The notes under the pieces are model-generated. The model did no database searches, was not told the DNA's origin, and saw only the letters and a program-made list of their open reading frames with translations. Both the position numbers and the translations under genes were made by a program. DNA of 64,000 nucleotides from Meandrina meandrites. Taxonomy: Eukaryota; Cnidaria; Anthozoa; Scleractinia; Meandrinidae. Numbering within the stretch: position 1 is the stretch's first letter; every line of letters starts with the position of its first letter. Positions 46,001 through 54,900 of this stretch are shown here, one piece after another. The DNA is taken from assembly GCA_963693305.1 (NCBI GenBank), contig OY855908.1, positions 39,044,305-39,108,304 on the forward strand. The letters run 5' to 3'.

Positions 46001-49000
46001 ACCGACAGGCAGGCGGGCGGCGAGCGGGCGGACGGACCGACGGACCGACGGACCGACGGACCGACGGGCGGGCGGGCGGCGAGCGGACGGACGGACCGAC
46101 AGGCAGGCGGGCGGCGAGCGGGCGGACGGACCGACGGACGGACGGACCGACGGACCGACGGGCGGGCGGGCGGCGAGCGGACGGACGGACCGACAGGCAG
46201 GCGGGCGGCGAGCGGGCGGACGGACCGACGGACGGACGGACCGACGGACCGACGGGCGGGCGGGCGGCGAGCGGACGGACGGACCGACAGGCAGGCGGGC
46301 GGCGAGCGGGCGGACGGACGGACTGACGGACCGACGGGCGGGCGGACGGGTGGACGAGGGAAAGGCGGTGCGCCAATCAAAAAAATGGCTTTTCCTTCGC
46401 GCGCTTTTTCGGCTGTTACAACACAATGAACAACCATCTTCATGTTCATCATCATGATACAAGAATATCTCATTTATCTCTCTTTATTCTGACACAATAG
46501 CACTGCATGACGAATTACCGCTTCTTGAAGACAGCCCGTGTACAGTTCATACTGTGGATGTTTTGCCCTCACGCGATAGACTCAAAAGGTACTTACTGCT
46601 TGTTTTATTGTAAGAGAACAAGACGACAAAGAGCGTTTTTCATTTAATAGACTGTAATCAATGCAGAACGATGATGCTACCGTTCCACCCAAAACATGGC
46701 AAACTTTACCTGATGAGTGGCCTCTCCTTTCCGTAACCAGGTTTGGTCACACAGCCACACCATTGCTTGAAGGTGTAATTCTTCTAACTGGTGGATTTGG
46801 TGTTGATAATGGAAAACACATGCGAATTAATGGCGTTCAGTTACTGTGGACTCTGCAAGGTAACTTTTCAACAAACGGCTATTTTCACACCAACCTTATA
46901 AGTATCTGTTGTAATTTTTTTCTGTCACTAATTATATGTTGTAGTCAGACCAGGGCAACATTTAACCGAAGCTACAAAAACTGCTTGGTCTAGATTTGTC
47001 TTAAAATCCAATACGGCAAAGTCTAAGTATACTTTTTTTCTTTTAGGTGTTTGGCATTGTACGGATGTGACCTCACTGGGTTCAGAAAATATACTTGGTA
47101 AGAAAAACACAGATAGTCACGACGAATGAAAATATCGTTACAATTAATTTTATCTGTTTCATTTCAGGTGGCCGAATCTTCCACACTGCAACAAGATTAA
47201 ACAACAGCAATATTTTAATATACGGTGGTCGGACTTCCCCATCGAAACCTTGCGCAGAAACACTTCTGCTACTATTAGAAGATAAGAATGAATCAAAATC
47301 TTCAAATTGTTCAAATGGCAGTGTTAACTGCAGTTCTGAGAGTGAACCTGAAAGAAGTGGGGACTTCCAAGGCTCTTACCAAGTGAAAAGGAGTTACAAA
47401 CATTCGATTTTGAACTGCCAAGGAGATATTCCATATCCAAGATGGCGGCACAGTGCAACACATCTTGCCCTTCCTGATGGTACGTCAGTTATATTTTATG
47501 TGTAGATCATCAATTGAACGCACTTAAAAGTATTGAACAAACCGAAATATTTACTAGTTACCTGTTTGCTCTCAATCAGCTACAGCTTACAATCTACGGA
47601 CATCGATTTTTTTTTTCTGTTGAGCGACATTCATTATCAGGTTTTTTGTGATTATAATTTTTATTACCGTAAAAGCGTAGCGTAATTATTTCGGTAAGGG
47701 GTGTTAACAGTGCAAACTCCTAACGGGGGAAAGAGAAGATTAAAAAGAAACTAACAATTTTTTTCCAGCAAACTCCTGTTAATCCTTTCTCAACTATGAT
47801 ACTTTATCGTTCTTAGGCAGCGAAAACATACTCGTGTTTGGCGGACGTACTTCAACGTGCCTCGCCCTTGGCGACTGTTATTTACTAGACATAAAATCAA
47901 AAACATGGACTAAGGTATTGTCATTGTCTTAGAGCAGGTTGGTTTCCATGTAATCGCTGGAATTATTTGATTAACATTTCCTCGTTTCACTTGTCGTATT
48001 CTCGGCATCAGACCTCTCTCAGAAACCGAAATACAGCGTATCTTTTCCCGAAAAATATGGAATTCTGGTGCAATCCTTTTGTTCGTGCAATAGCCGGTCA
48101 TGCTGTGGCGCTTTTGATGTCGTTTTAACAGGACATAACAGGAAACGTAGTTTCTAAAGGTTGTCTGAAACTTATATTAACATTTCTACTTGTTTTCGAG
48201 AGCTTGGCCGTTCTATTTTGTTGTGTTTAAAATTTAATCCTTTCCTGCCGAGTTCTTAGGTAACATTATCAACTACTTCAGTGATGTCAGTAGATCTCAT
48301 GCAAACTTTTCCCACCCATTTTATTGACTGATTGATTTGATTTTGTTTGAGTTCTCAGGTTCCTCTCAGTGGAGATGCCGCTGTGCCGCGTCATTCCCAT
48401 ACCGCATGCGCGTGGAACAACCATGTAATACTGGCGGGAGGTCTGGATGCTAGTCTCCATGCCCTTGATATGGTTCAGATAATAGATATGCATGTAAGAA
48501 GTAATTTGCATATCAAGTTAACTTATTTCGTTAACCAGTTTGTGTGTAAACGTTAGCCAAACTTTTACCTGTCAAGAAATAAATGTTTCATTCTCAGATT
48601 TTAAGCTTGCAGCTCATGATGAAAGAAGTTCAAATAATAAGTTCACATAATCTTTTCTGAAAAATATCATTTATAAAATAATCCTTAATTGTAAGACTTG
48701 GCCCCTTTTATCAAATAATACATCTCGGGTTTTTTCTTACAGATGAACTTTATGACGCTACGGACGTTGCCTGTTGAACCGCACCTACCACCAAGGTAAT
48801 ACAACATCGTAGATAAAGGATGTTGAGGGGTTTGCGAGGAAAATCCTCGCGAGTGATTTTTTCAGTTGAGACACAACCTTTTAGCTGGAGTAGAACATTT
48901 GTAGCATTCCACGTGAAAGCGACTGATCAGTAGTTTATTTCATGCACAAGTTTCGACGGGAAATAACTGAAAGCCGAAGAGCGCACCCAGCGCATTTTGG

Positions 49001-50599
49001 CGCTATATGTTACAGTACATTTACATCCCAACGCAGCAAATTATGGCGGGAAACAACTGATAGTTGCGACGGACGCGGCAGTTCGGATTATGGCGGGAAA
49101 AGGACGCGCGTGGCAAATTGTGGCGGGAAAACACCATCCGCTGGTGGGATACGTTGAATATGAAACAGCTTTGTAGATATCTGATTGGCTAAGCCCTTGG
49201 TGACATGCGATAAGAAATGGCATTTATATGTAAGTTCTCCCACAATCATTGAACCCGTCACCTACATCGCTTTATTGCATACTTTTCGTAAGAATCGATT
49301 TAGCCTTAAGTGTGTTTATGGGAAAAGGCTGAAACTGTGCTGCATCTGCGAGCAAATAATCCTCATGTATTGTTGTTTCTTTCAGATACTCTCACACAGC
49401 TCATGTTATTCATGACAATCTGATACTTATTGGCGGTGTAACTCCAAACTCTTCCCAGTCCCCTGGGGTGGTTGTTCTTCATCTGAAATCCCTAACTTGG
49501 AAATCCTATTCACTTCCGGTTAGTTTAGCATTGTCTTGTTTTCGTTCTCAAATGTTACTGGCTGGGTTGTCTGCTAAATAAATAGCGGTAACGTATCATT
49601 TAGTATGTTGATTATCTAACTATATCAGGGCCCACGCAGAAAGATTTTGAGTGGGGGCTTAACTTGAACGTGTTATTGTTAGCCAGCTTCATGACTGTTT
49701 ATCATTGTCAGGTTGCTAAATCTCTTTTGCGTCATTGTTGGGCAAAATGTTCAGTCTTCGGGTGGTGGAAACTGAACGATCGTTTACCAGATTCACTCTT
49801 GCCAATATGGAACTAAATGAAAAACACAATTTATCACCAGTTTCTGGAAAGGCGTTCAAATGAAATAGTTTTAGTGATTGTTGTTCGTTCAATAATAATT
49901 TTTTATCGTTTCTTTCTTTCTTTACTTGATAATTTACTTATTGTTATTGTTCCTCTGCGTGGGCCCTGTATATGAATATCCGCTTACTAAATTACGACTG
50001 CACCTTTTAACGTACCTCACTTAATAATTTGACCTTTTTTCTCTCGAAAAGGAAGTTGTCTTTTCGCGTTTCCTTTCTATTGTAGCTTTTTTCATGCAGT
50101 ATTTTACTTTGCAAAAGAGAAAACTCAATTCATGGTTCAACCATCAGATCGCACGCTGGAGGTTTCTATCGGCTAATAGTTGGCGAGGAAGTCAACTATC
50201 AAAAGTCGATTGAAACAGACAGCGAGCCGTCTAATCGTCGATTAAGCTGATTTACTGACGGTTTTGTTTAATTTTTGTCGGACTCGATGCGGGCCACAAT
50301 ACTGTGCGCGCTCCCAGAGCCTACTATCGATCGATAGTAGGTGCCTGCCTAGCCAATCAGATTGCGAGTTTTCAAATAATCGGCCACTGGGTTATGCTTA
50401 CAAATGCTATCCTCATGTTCTGTTCTTTTCTTTCCAGGCGTGCACCGCACCCTCGATGCCTTTGATGCTTCATAATCACCGCAGTGTCTGCTGGGAAGAT
50501 TCGCAAGGCATCATGGTTCTGGGCGGAGGAGGGAACTGTTTTTCATTCGGGACCCATTTGAATGACGGGCCGGTCTTTATTAACGTTCCTCTGCTTTGA
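37024..50599 (+). CDS. LCMT2: TYW4 / LCMT2, tRNA wybutosine-synthesizing protein 4 (20 exons, 711 aa)
   Basis: Exons 37024-37056, 38266-38390, 38622-38706, 39934-40017, 40133-40244, 40675-40825, 41299-41365, 41778-41809, 44877-44970, 45226-45333, 45722-45815, 46501-46588, 46741-46859, 47047-47097, 47168-47479, 47817-47914, 48359-48493, 48743-48795, 49386-49518, 50438-50599. All phases agree. TYW4 completes wybutosine at position 37 of tRNA-Phe by carboxyl methylation and methoxycarbonylation using SAM. Residues ~12-325 are the leucine carboxyl methyltransferase-type domain: VQGTND, APIIHR-SYYVRA, SLGAGFDT (SAM loop, ~84-91), VDFPEIA, LTYMDP and VEPFDEFEEWHL. Residues ~358-711 are kelch-type blades (RFGHTATPLL, LVFGGR, PRHSHTACAW, RYSHTAHV, LGGGGNCFSFGT). 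Human LCMT2 has 686 aa. Exon 13 begins at 46741, not at the upstream in-frame ATG near 46661, because only this acceptor keeps phase and gives the conserved LKRFGH junction. Confidence 0.95.
37220..37800. repeat. ~20-bp minisatellite in TYW4 intron 1
   Basis: Units of TTAGCCTGAATAGCACTCTGG occur at 37223-37262, 37410-37565 and 37770-37800. The first block is split from the second by a hairpin element. The minus-strand frame rich in ANQSAIQ is a shadow of this repeat. Confidence 0.85.
37265..37406. mobile_element. Hairpin MITE inside the minisatellite
   Basis: AAGATTTCCGCACAGCCCCA and TGGGGCTGTGCGGAAATCTT are inverse ends (about 32 bp of match) around an A/T-rich loop. It interrupts the 20-bp repeat array. 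Confidence 0.8.
38766..38985. repeat. Palindromic minisatellite of TGTACACTGTGCA-type units
   Basis: About 220 bases of alternating GTACACTGTGCA and CACGGTACACTG motifs, each self-complementary (GTAC, TGCA cores). Two overlapping frames are open only because of periodicity. It lies in TYW4 intron 3. Confidence 0.85.
39232..39853. mobile_element. Non-autonomous DNA transposon with CAGGCCCGTAGCC termini
   Basis: CAGGCCCGTAGCCAGG at the left and CCTGGCTACGGGCCTG at the right are perfect inverse ends, with TATAT immediately outside on both sides. The 620-bp interior has no transposase frame. A second element with related CAGGGCCCACGCAG ends lies at 49626-49968, also between TATAT repeats. TYW4 intron 3. 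Confidence 0.8.
40252..40655. repeat. (CTCCT)n pentanucleotide repeat, ~400 bp, TYW4 intron 5
   Basis: More than 60 near-perfect CTCCT units, one CTCTG variant, then a CCCTC-biased end. A pure polypyrimidine tract fills the intron and ends about 20 bases before the acceptor of exon 6, so it doubles as an enormous polypyrimidine tract. The two long Ser-Pro-Leu and Arg-Gly-Glu frames over it are artefacts. Confidence 0.95.
42353..43297 (-). CDS. Class A (rhodopsin-family) G-protein-coupled receptor, single exon, nested in TYW4 intron 8
   Basis: A 314-aa intronless receptor with seven predicted membrane helices. Helix 1 has the GN motif (TIGNVILCL). Helix 2 has LAMSDL. Helix 3 starts with the disulfide Cys (DTLCQ) and ends AINRY (an NRY variant of DRY). 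Extracellular loop 2 contains CFVC. Helix 6 has CWTP and helix 7 has NPVIYG. The NRY and NPVIYG pair recalls melatonin-type receptors, but so many cnidarian orphan receptors share this that I do not name a ligand. The start at 43297 gives a 20-residue N-terminus with no signal peptide. It acts at the plasma membrane. It lies wholly within a 3.1 kb intron of TYW4 on the opposite strand, typical of a retroposed or locally duplicated intronless receptor. Confidence 0.93.
   Translation of the reverse strand: MADTSERKGGIEESLGNRETWMIVAETTGAFIIVIVATIGNVILCLAIYRCRVLRKIQNYYVFALAMSDLILTVLCFPFGVAVAILGRWPFGDTLCQIQGTLTYYFACFSVLTLTLIAINRYVKMIRSVNIYQKAYTRNCVLLSIAGCAIFSGVFVIPFVSQRFCFHPGKLACFVCKSRNKKEQAVVLGPYSLLIAMSYPVIAFCYYKVFRKVRSHFTQIAASSLHEENAKSFVEEVKITKILFAVLIAFVICWTPAFTIEYLDTLQGEYSLPRQVYLMFPFTGAASSAINPVIYGVMQKRFRDTYKKILTCKN
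43298..44876. other. Remaining part of TYW4 intron 8 / GPCR upstream region
   Basis: A/T-rich DNA upstream of the receptor gene; it should hold the receptor promoter. I see no further coding exon. The short frame at 44585-44806 has no family features. Confidence 0.55.
45970..46355. repeat. G/C-rich (CGGA/CGGG)n higher-order repeat in TYW4 intron 11
   Basis: About 385 bases built of CGGA, CGAC and CGGG tetramers, arranged in roughly three ~100-bp higher-order units, each containing GACAGGCAGGCGGGCGGCGAG. Minus-strand frames rich in Arg-Pro-Ser (for example RSVRPSARRPPA) are shadows: three frames are open at once and overlap, which a real gene would not do. Confidence 0.92.
48960..49150. repeat. 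Cluster of (T)GGCGGGAAA motifs in TYW4 intron 18
   Basis: TGGCGGGAAA occurs three times (near 49042, 49092 and 49130), with a related CGGGAAATAAC at about 48957. The motif equals the E2F consensus. Spacing is irregular, so it is a motif cluster more than a clean tandem array. Confidence 0.5.
49626..49968. mobile_element. MITE with CAGGGCCCACGCAGA termini
   Basis: CAGGGCCCACGCAGA at the left is inverse to TCTGCGTGGGCCCTG at the right; TATAT flanks both ends. No coding content. TYW4 intron 19. Confidence 0.8.
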
Positions 50600-50940
50600 T
50601 TGGAAGTGTTCGTAATCCAGGTGTCGGGTGCTGTAAACTGCACGATCTGTAGAACGCTGGAAATAAGTATGAGGGCCTCAAAATCCAACAAAAGGATGTC
50701 ACCCAGTACAACAGTCAGAACTGAGAAAGTGGCGAGTGTCGTTCGTGACGTCATGCTCAATGTCACGCTAGTATGGTCACGCTAGTATGGCTGTCGTGCG
50801 TGCGTGCATGTTTTCACAACATGGCATATCAGATCTTTTATAGTTTGTCCCCTTTTGTCTGAAATATCTTACAGCTTAATATGCAAGGTTCACGGTTTGT
50901 ATTTCAGATGACAGTATAAATCGCACCAAGATGTATATTT
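50600..50940. other. TYW4 3' flank
   Basis: No gene seen. A short direct repeat (GTCACGCTAGTATG twice near 50762-50789) and GTGCGTGCGTGC are present. No clear AATAAA was found immediately after TYW4, so the 3' end of the transcript is not fixed here. Confidence 0.4.
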
Positions 50941-51544
50941 ACAGGCAAAAACTAACGATAGATAAATCCGACGTTTCGGCGACATCTTGGCGCCATTGTC
51001 AAGGGAAACTAATTAAATATGCGATTTCAAGAGCAGACCAGTGTTCAACCGGTGTTTACGAGCCGCAAGATTGCCCAGGAGTTCCCGACAAGCGAACCTA
51101 AGCCTCAGCTCATTGATCAACAATGCGTTGTGTATAACTTCAAGTGTGACCAGTGCGATGCTGGTTATGTCGGTTACACCCGTGGCCATCTGTTCGTACG
51201 CGTTGATGGACATAGAAGCAAGACCTCGTCAGTACGCAAACACTATGATAGTAGACACGCAGGCAGGATTCCGGATGACCTTCGCAATTGTTTTAGCGTG
51301 TTGAAAAAATGCCACAACAAGTTTGATTGTCTCATTAATGAGATGTTACTCATTAAACAATTACGACCGTGTTTAAATGTACAATCAGACTCAGTTCGCG
51401 CTAAAGTCTTTGTCTAACTTATGCAAATTAGAAACTCTGAACTCTTAGTTACTCTTGAAATCGCATATTTAATTAGTTTCCCTTGACAATGGCGCCAAGA
51501 TGTCGCCGAAACGTCGGATTTATCTATCGTTAGTTTTTGCCTGT
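50941..51544 (+). mobile_element. Penelope-type mini-element with 93-bp inverted arms
   Basis: Arms 50941-51033 and 51452-51544 are inverse copies that look identical. They enclose one intact frame encoding a GIY-YIG domain and no reverse transcriptase. Penelope-like retroelements combine a reverse transcriptase with a C-terminal GIY-YIG nuclease and often have inverted terminal copies; here only the nuclease end is left. The arms contain a hammerhead-like stretch (see findings). Confidence 0.8.
51019..51417 (+). CDS. GIY-YIG endonuclease domain of a Penelope-like element (132 aa)
   Basis: Residues about 35-60 carry the family signature: VVYNFKC (GIY position), CDQCDAGYVGYT (YIG position with a CxxC typical of Penelope-like nucleases), then RVDGHR with the catalytic Arg and a later NEMLLIK with the catalytic Glu. 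The start ATG lies inside the left inverted arm. The frame is unbroken to TAA. In a complete element the domain nicks target DNA to prime reverse transcription. Here the upstream reverse transcriptase is missing, so it is either the truncated 3' end of an element or a stand-alone nuclease unit. Confidence 0.85.
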   Translation: MRFQEQTSVQPVFTSRKIAQEFPTSEPKPQLIDQQCVVYNFKCDQCDAGYVGYTRGHLFVRVDGHRSKTSSVRKHYDSRHAGRIPDDLRNCFSVLKKCHNKFDCLINEMLLIKQLRPCLNVQSDSVRAKVFV

Positions 51545-52922
51545 ATATGTTTATCTAAATCATTGTTGATTAGATGTATATTTAGGTGAATATACGAAGC
51601 CATTGAACAGGTTATTAAACCCCATGTTTAGGGTTTGCATGAAACTCAACTCGTTAGTTAATGTCAGGTGTAAAAACGGAAATACTGTTCACCACGAGTA
51701 GACTGTATTTTGTCCTTTTCAGTCCCAGGTTTTGCTCGCCTTTGTTGTAGTGGCTCAAAGATCGAACGTGACGGCACGCCTTATCCAGCGCCAAAAATAG
51801 AGGGAATTTGCACGGACTAAGCATTTCAAAATATCCAGTATAAATTTGACAAGCAGTGATTTGATTAAGTGTCCCTTATTTAGTTGAACTGAAATCCTTG
51901 TCAAAACGTACTTTCTGGTAAATCGCGGGATTTTATAAGGGTTTTTTTTTTATAATAAAATACATCAGTACAATATTGCACATTCTCCTAGCAGGTTTCG
52001 CAATGAGTGTTCTATTGTTGTTTTAACGTCATTTGAACAATGTAGTAGATGGTCTTATTTTTACCAAATAGGGAGTTATTTCTAAGTGCTCGCAATGCAT
52101 AAAAAATACGCTTGGACGGAGCATGAAATCGATTTAGAGACACAAGTTTGCGACGATCACGAAATAAACCTTTATTACGTGATTTTGCGGAATACAGTGT
52201 ACTGTAAATAAGAAAATCGCACGACCTCTTACAGTTTGTGAATAATAAGTTCTCTGAAATTTTCAGTAGCTTAATTTTTCAAAGAACAGTAAAATAAACA
52301 TCAATTTGAGCCAATAAAACGTGATTGAGGTGTGTTCCCAATTGAGACAGGCCAGGTCAGGCTCCGAATTGAAAAAATATAGTTCTCCAGGACAGAAAAA
52401 ACGAATTAAAAGCTTCATAACATTACCAGAGGGCTCCAAGATACAGCAAATCCACAGTGATTCGACTGTAGTTACAAAAAATGAAGTCAACCATTAATGT
52501 CTCCAGGGAGCCGCCACTGGCTAAACAACGAGACGTGTGTTGGGTTGCGTAACACAAGTCAAAACCATGCAGTCGAAAATATATGTGGTTTTTCTCTCAA
52601 AGTTTGACCTTACGCAAAGATCTTCAGAAGTCTACGCCCAATGCGCGAATTCGCAGAAATTGGAAAGCTGTTCTGAAAACTTTTTACTCTTTGTCGCTTG
52701 TACGTACGTGCTGAAGTTCATAATGCCATTACAACAAACGATAATATCAGCCTGATATCAGGCCTAATTAACGCCTTGCGAAAATAGAATTGCGAAAGGC
52801 CTAATGACCTTTTGTTGAGAGTTGTAAAGCCACTTCAAAATCTGTCATTGAGAAATATCGCAGCATATGAGCGCGGAATTTCATTGGATAAAATATACAA
52901 TAGCTTGGCTGCAATGCCGCTC
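51545..52922. other. Intergenic region
   Basis: A/T-rich DNA without a supported gene. The short frames at 52263-52490 and 52537-52755 have no family features. The last 100 bases form the promoter region of the next gene. Confidence 0.55.
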
Positions 52923-52930
52923 TATATAAA
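52923..52930 (+). promoter_or_regulatory. TATA box of the 129-aa gene
   Basis: TATATAAA placed about 90 bases before the ATG at 53013, leaving room for a start site near 52955 and a ~55-base leader. A clear TATA box is unusual among the other genes in this window. Confidence 0.6.
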
Positions 52931-53012
52931 GAAGCACTCGGAAAACACATTACACAAACAAATTTCTCTACCGAGGAAGATTCTCTGCAAGCTTCGTTCC
53001 ATCATTTAAACC

Positions 53013-53402
53013 ATGGCAGGTTACGAGCCCATGAAGGTATCGCTGGGCGCTCTTCCAGAATTCCACGAAGAAGTGAAAAGCTATGATCTGAAAGTTGGAG
53101 GCCAAATCCCAGCTGAAGCTAAAGAAGTCTTCGTATATACATTTGTTACAACAAACGGAGAGGGCCCCTTTCAGCGAGGCTACTATGAGATCTTTACGAA
53201 AAAGGGTGACAAAGAGTACACGCAGTATATGAATGTGGCTACCGGGCAAGGCGTTAAAGCCGTCAACTCCGCGAACATGTGGTTACCGATTGGAGAAGGC
53301 AAGGTAACTGTGAAACTGGTGCACGCTGAGGGTCCTAAGAAGAGCATCAAAAGCGAAGAGCACAAAGATTGGAGTGAGCTGTTTGTCATCGGTTACAAAT
53401 AG
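53013..53402 (+). CDS. Unrecognised single-exon 129-aa protein
   Basis: The ATG at 53013 sits in a good context (ACCATGGCA). The protein is soluble-looking: no signal peptide, no membrane helix, no cysteine, many Lys and Glu, and alternating beta-type stretches (KEVFVYTFVTT, RGYYEIFTKKG, KVTVKLVHAE, SELFVIGYK), which suggests a small beta-sandwich. I do not recognise the family. Codon use is even and the frame is much longer than chance, with a TATA box upstream and an ATTAAA about 175 bases after the stop, so it is very likely a real, possibly inducible or highly expressed gene. It has no neighbours with an obvious functional link. Confidence 0.8.
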   Translation: MAGYEPMKVSLGALPEFHEEVKSYDLKVGGQIPAEAKEVFVYTFVTTNGEGPFQRGYYEIFTKKGDKEYTQYMNVATGQGVKAVNSANMWLPIGEGKVTVKLVHAEGPKKSIKSEEHKDWSELFVIGYK

Positions 53403-54900
53403 TTGAGCTGAACAGAAGACTTAGTACCTTCACGAACAGAATATATTGTAGCAACATGTTGTAGCAAGCGCGGAGCTAAGAGACAAACCAGAATAAGAAA
53501 CACTCTGACGACGCCATCAACGCGAAACTCATATGTATTTTGTTACTGAAATGTTAATCAAACAACAAATTAGGTTAATTAAAACACGAATATTTGTCGA
53601 AGTTTACATGTAATGGTCATTTGATCTTTCGATTTGTGTACAATAGGGAAGTTTGCGCAATATTGATTCCCCCCGAGGGGAGGGGGGGGGGGCAGTTGTT
53701 TCCCTATGTTGATTCGATTTAGATTTAGCGCCTTCGCTACAAGAAGCGCCCCCATAACACCTCTAATCTTATAATCTCGCCCCCCGCCCTCACGATTGGG
53801 CTCGATGCTACCGGCATAAAGAAGTTTTACGGAAGCTTCAAAGGGACATCCATTGGCGACGTTGGCGACGTTTTGTTTTTGAAAACGACCCTCCATTTTA
53901 TTTAGGCAAAACATTTTACAGTACCATTACAAAAGCCCGGCAAAAGGCACAAAAGCAAAACATAAAAACACCTTCAAAATATTTGTCTCCCTCGCAGCCG
54001 TTGTCTGGGCTCATCGCCAACGCTTCTCCCCCACCAATGGAAAGGAATGTGGTTCTGGTTTAAGCAGCCGGTGGTGGGGGAGGAAGCGTTGTGTTACGAG
54101 CACAAACAACGGCTGCGAAGGAGACTATCAAAATATAGGTTTTTCTTTTATTTTGTGTTTGTTTTATGGACGAACATAAACTTTAAACATTCCCTTTACT
54201 TTCTGGTATACACAATCGGGGTAACAAGTCTTGTTTTTGGCAAATTTTCTGTGACGCACTTGTAAGTATCGGAGTTTTATTTTCCAATAACAAACAAGAA
54301 CGAGCACGTAGAGGAACGTGGACTCTAGAAAATCTCCAGACGAGATTGGTCAAAAAAATAGCACGAGTACTCTTGAGCTGTCACGCCATTATGGCGCGAT
54401 CAGTTGCTTAGCAACTTCGGGATTTTCTTTAAATTGATTATTACAAGTAATGATATCAAGTATTTATTTTTTCTCGCTGTTTTAAGTGATGTAGTGTAAT
54501 GTATATATTATTGTAAGTAGTTTAATGTGTAATGCATATTGTAATTAGTTTTAGTCTTATGTGAACGTGTTAAGTGTTGTGAATAAGTAGAGTGCTGAAC
54601 AAGAATAAAAAATTACTAAAAAAAAACTTCGGGACGAAAACTGCGGGCTCAGTCCGGTCTCGGATACCGGAATTCGTCAACAAATGTTACCAAATGTTTA
54701 AATGCTGTTTAGTTAAACACGGTTTAAAATTGTTTTCTTCATGGAAGTTGCTGACTGATGTTTATCGACTTCAAATTTAGCACAATGAAAGCACAAGTTA
54801 GAGCATACTTGGACCCTATGTAAAATTTAGTCTGTCAGTTGTCTGTTGCTGATTTTCATTTTCTTAAACCTGGTTCATTTTTTTCTTAAACCCTGACTCA
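53403..54900. other. Intergenic region with a hairpin and G-runs
   Basis: Contains CCCCCCGAGGGGAGGGGGGGG near 53670 and an inverted repeat at 53994-54123. The possible polyadenylation signal of the 129-aa gene is ATTAAA near 53577. No further gene is supported. Confidence 0.55.
53994..54123. repeat. Imperfect inverted repeat
   Basis: CTCGCAGCCGTTGT...AACGCTTCTCCCCCACC on the left, GGTGGGGGAGGAAGCGTT...ACAACGGCTGCGAAG on the right. Foldback/MITE-like. Confidence 0.7.

Noticed and set aside
45914..46473. Three overlapping minus-strand frames of 139-182 aa rich in Arg/Pro/Ser
   Set aside because: All three frames are open because of the CGGA/CGGG tandem repeat; no conserved domain, inside a TYW4 intron.
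46661..46740. Upstream extension of TYW4 exon 13 (frame with MQNDDATVPP)
   Set aside because: The frame is open, but exon 12 ends in phase 2 and only the acceptor at 46740 gives the conserved LKRFGH junction; the stretch is intronic.
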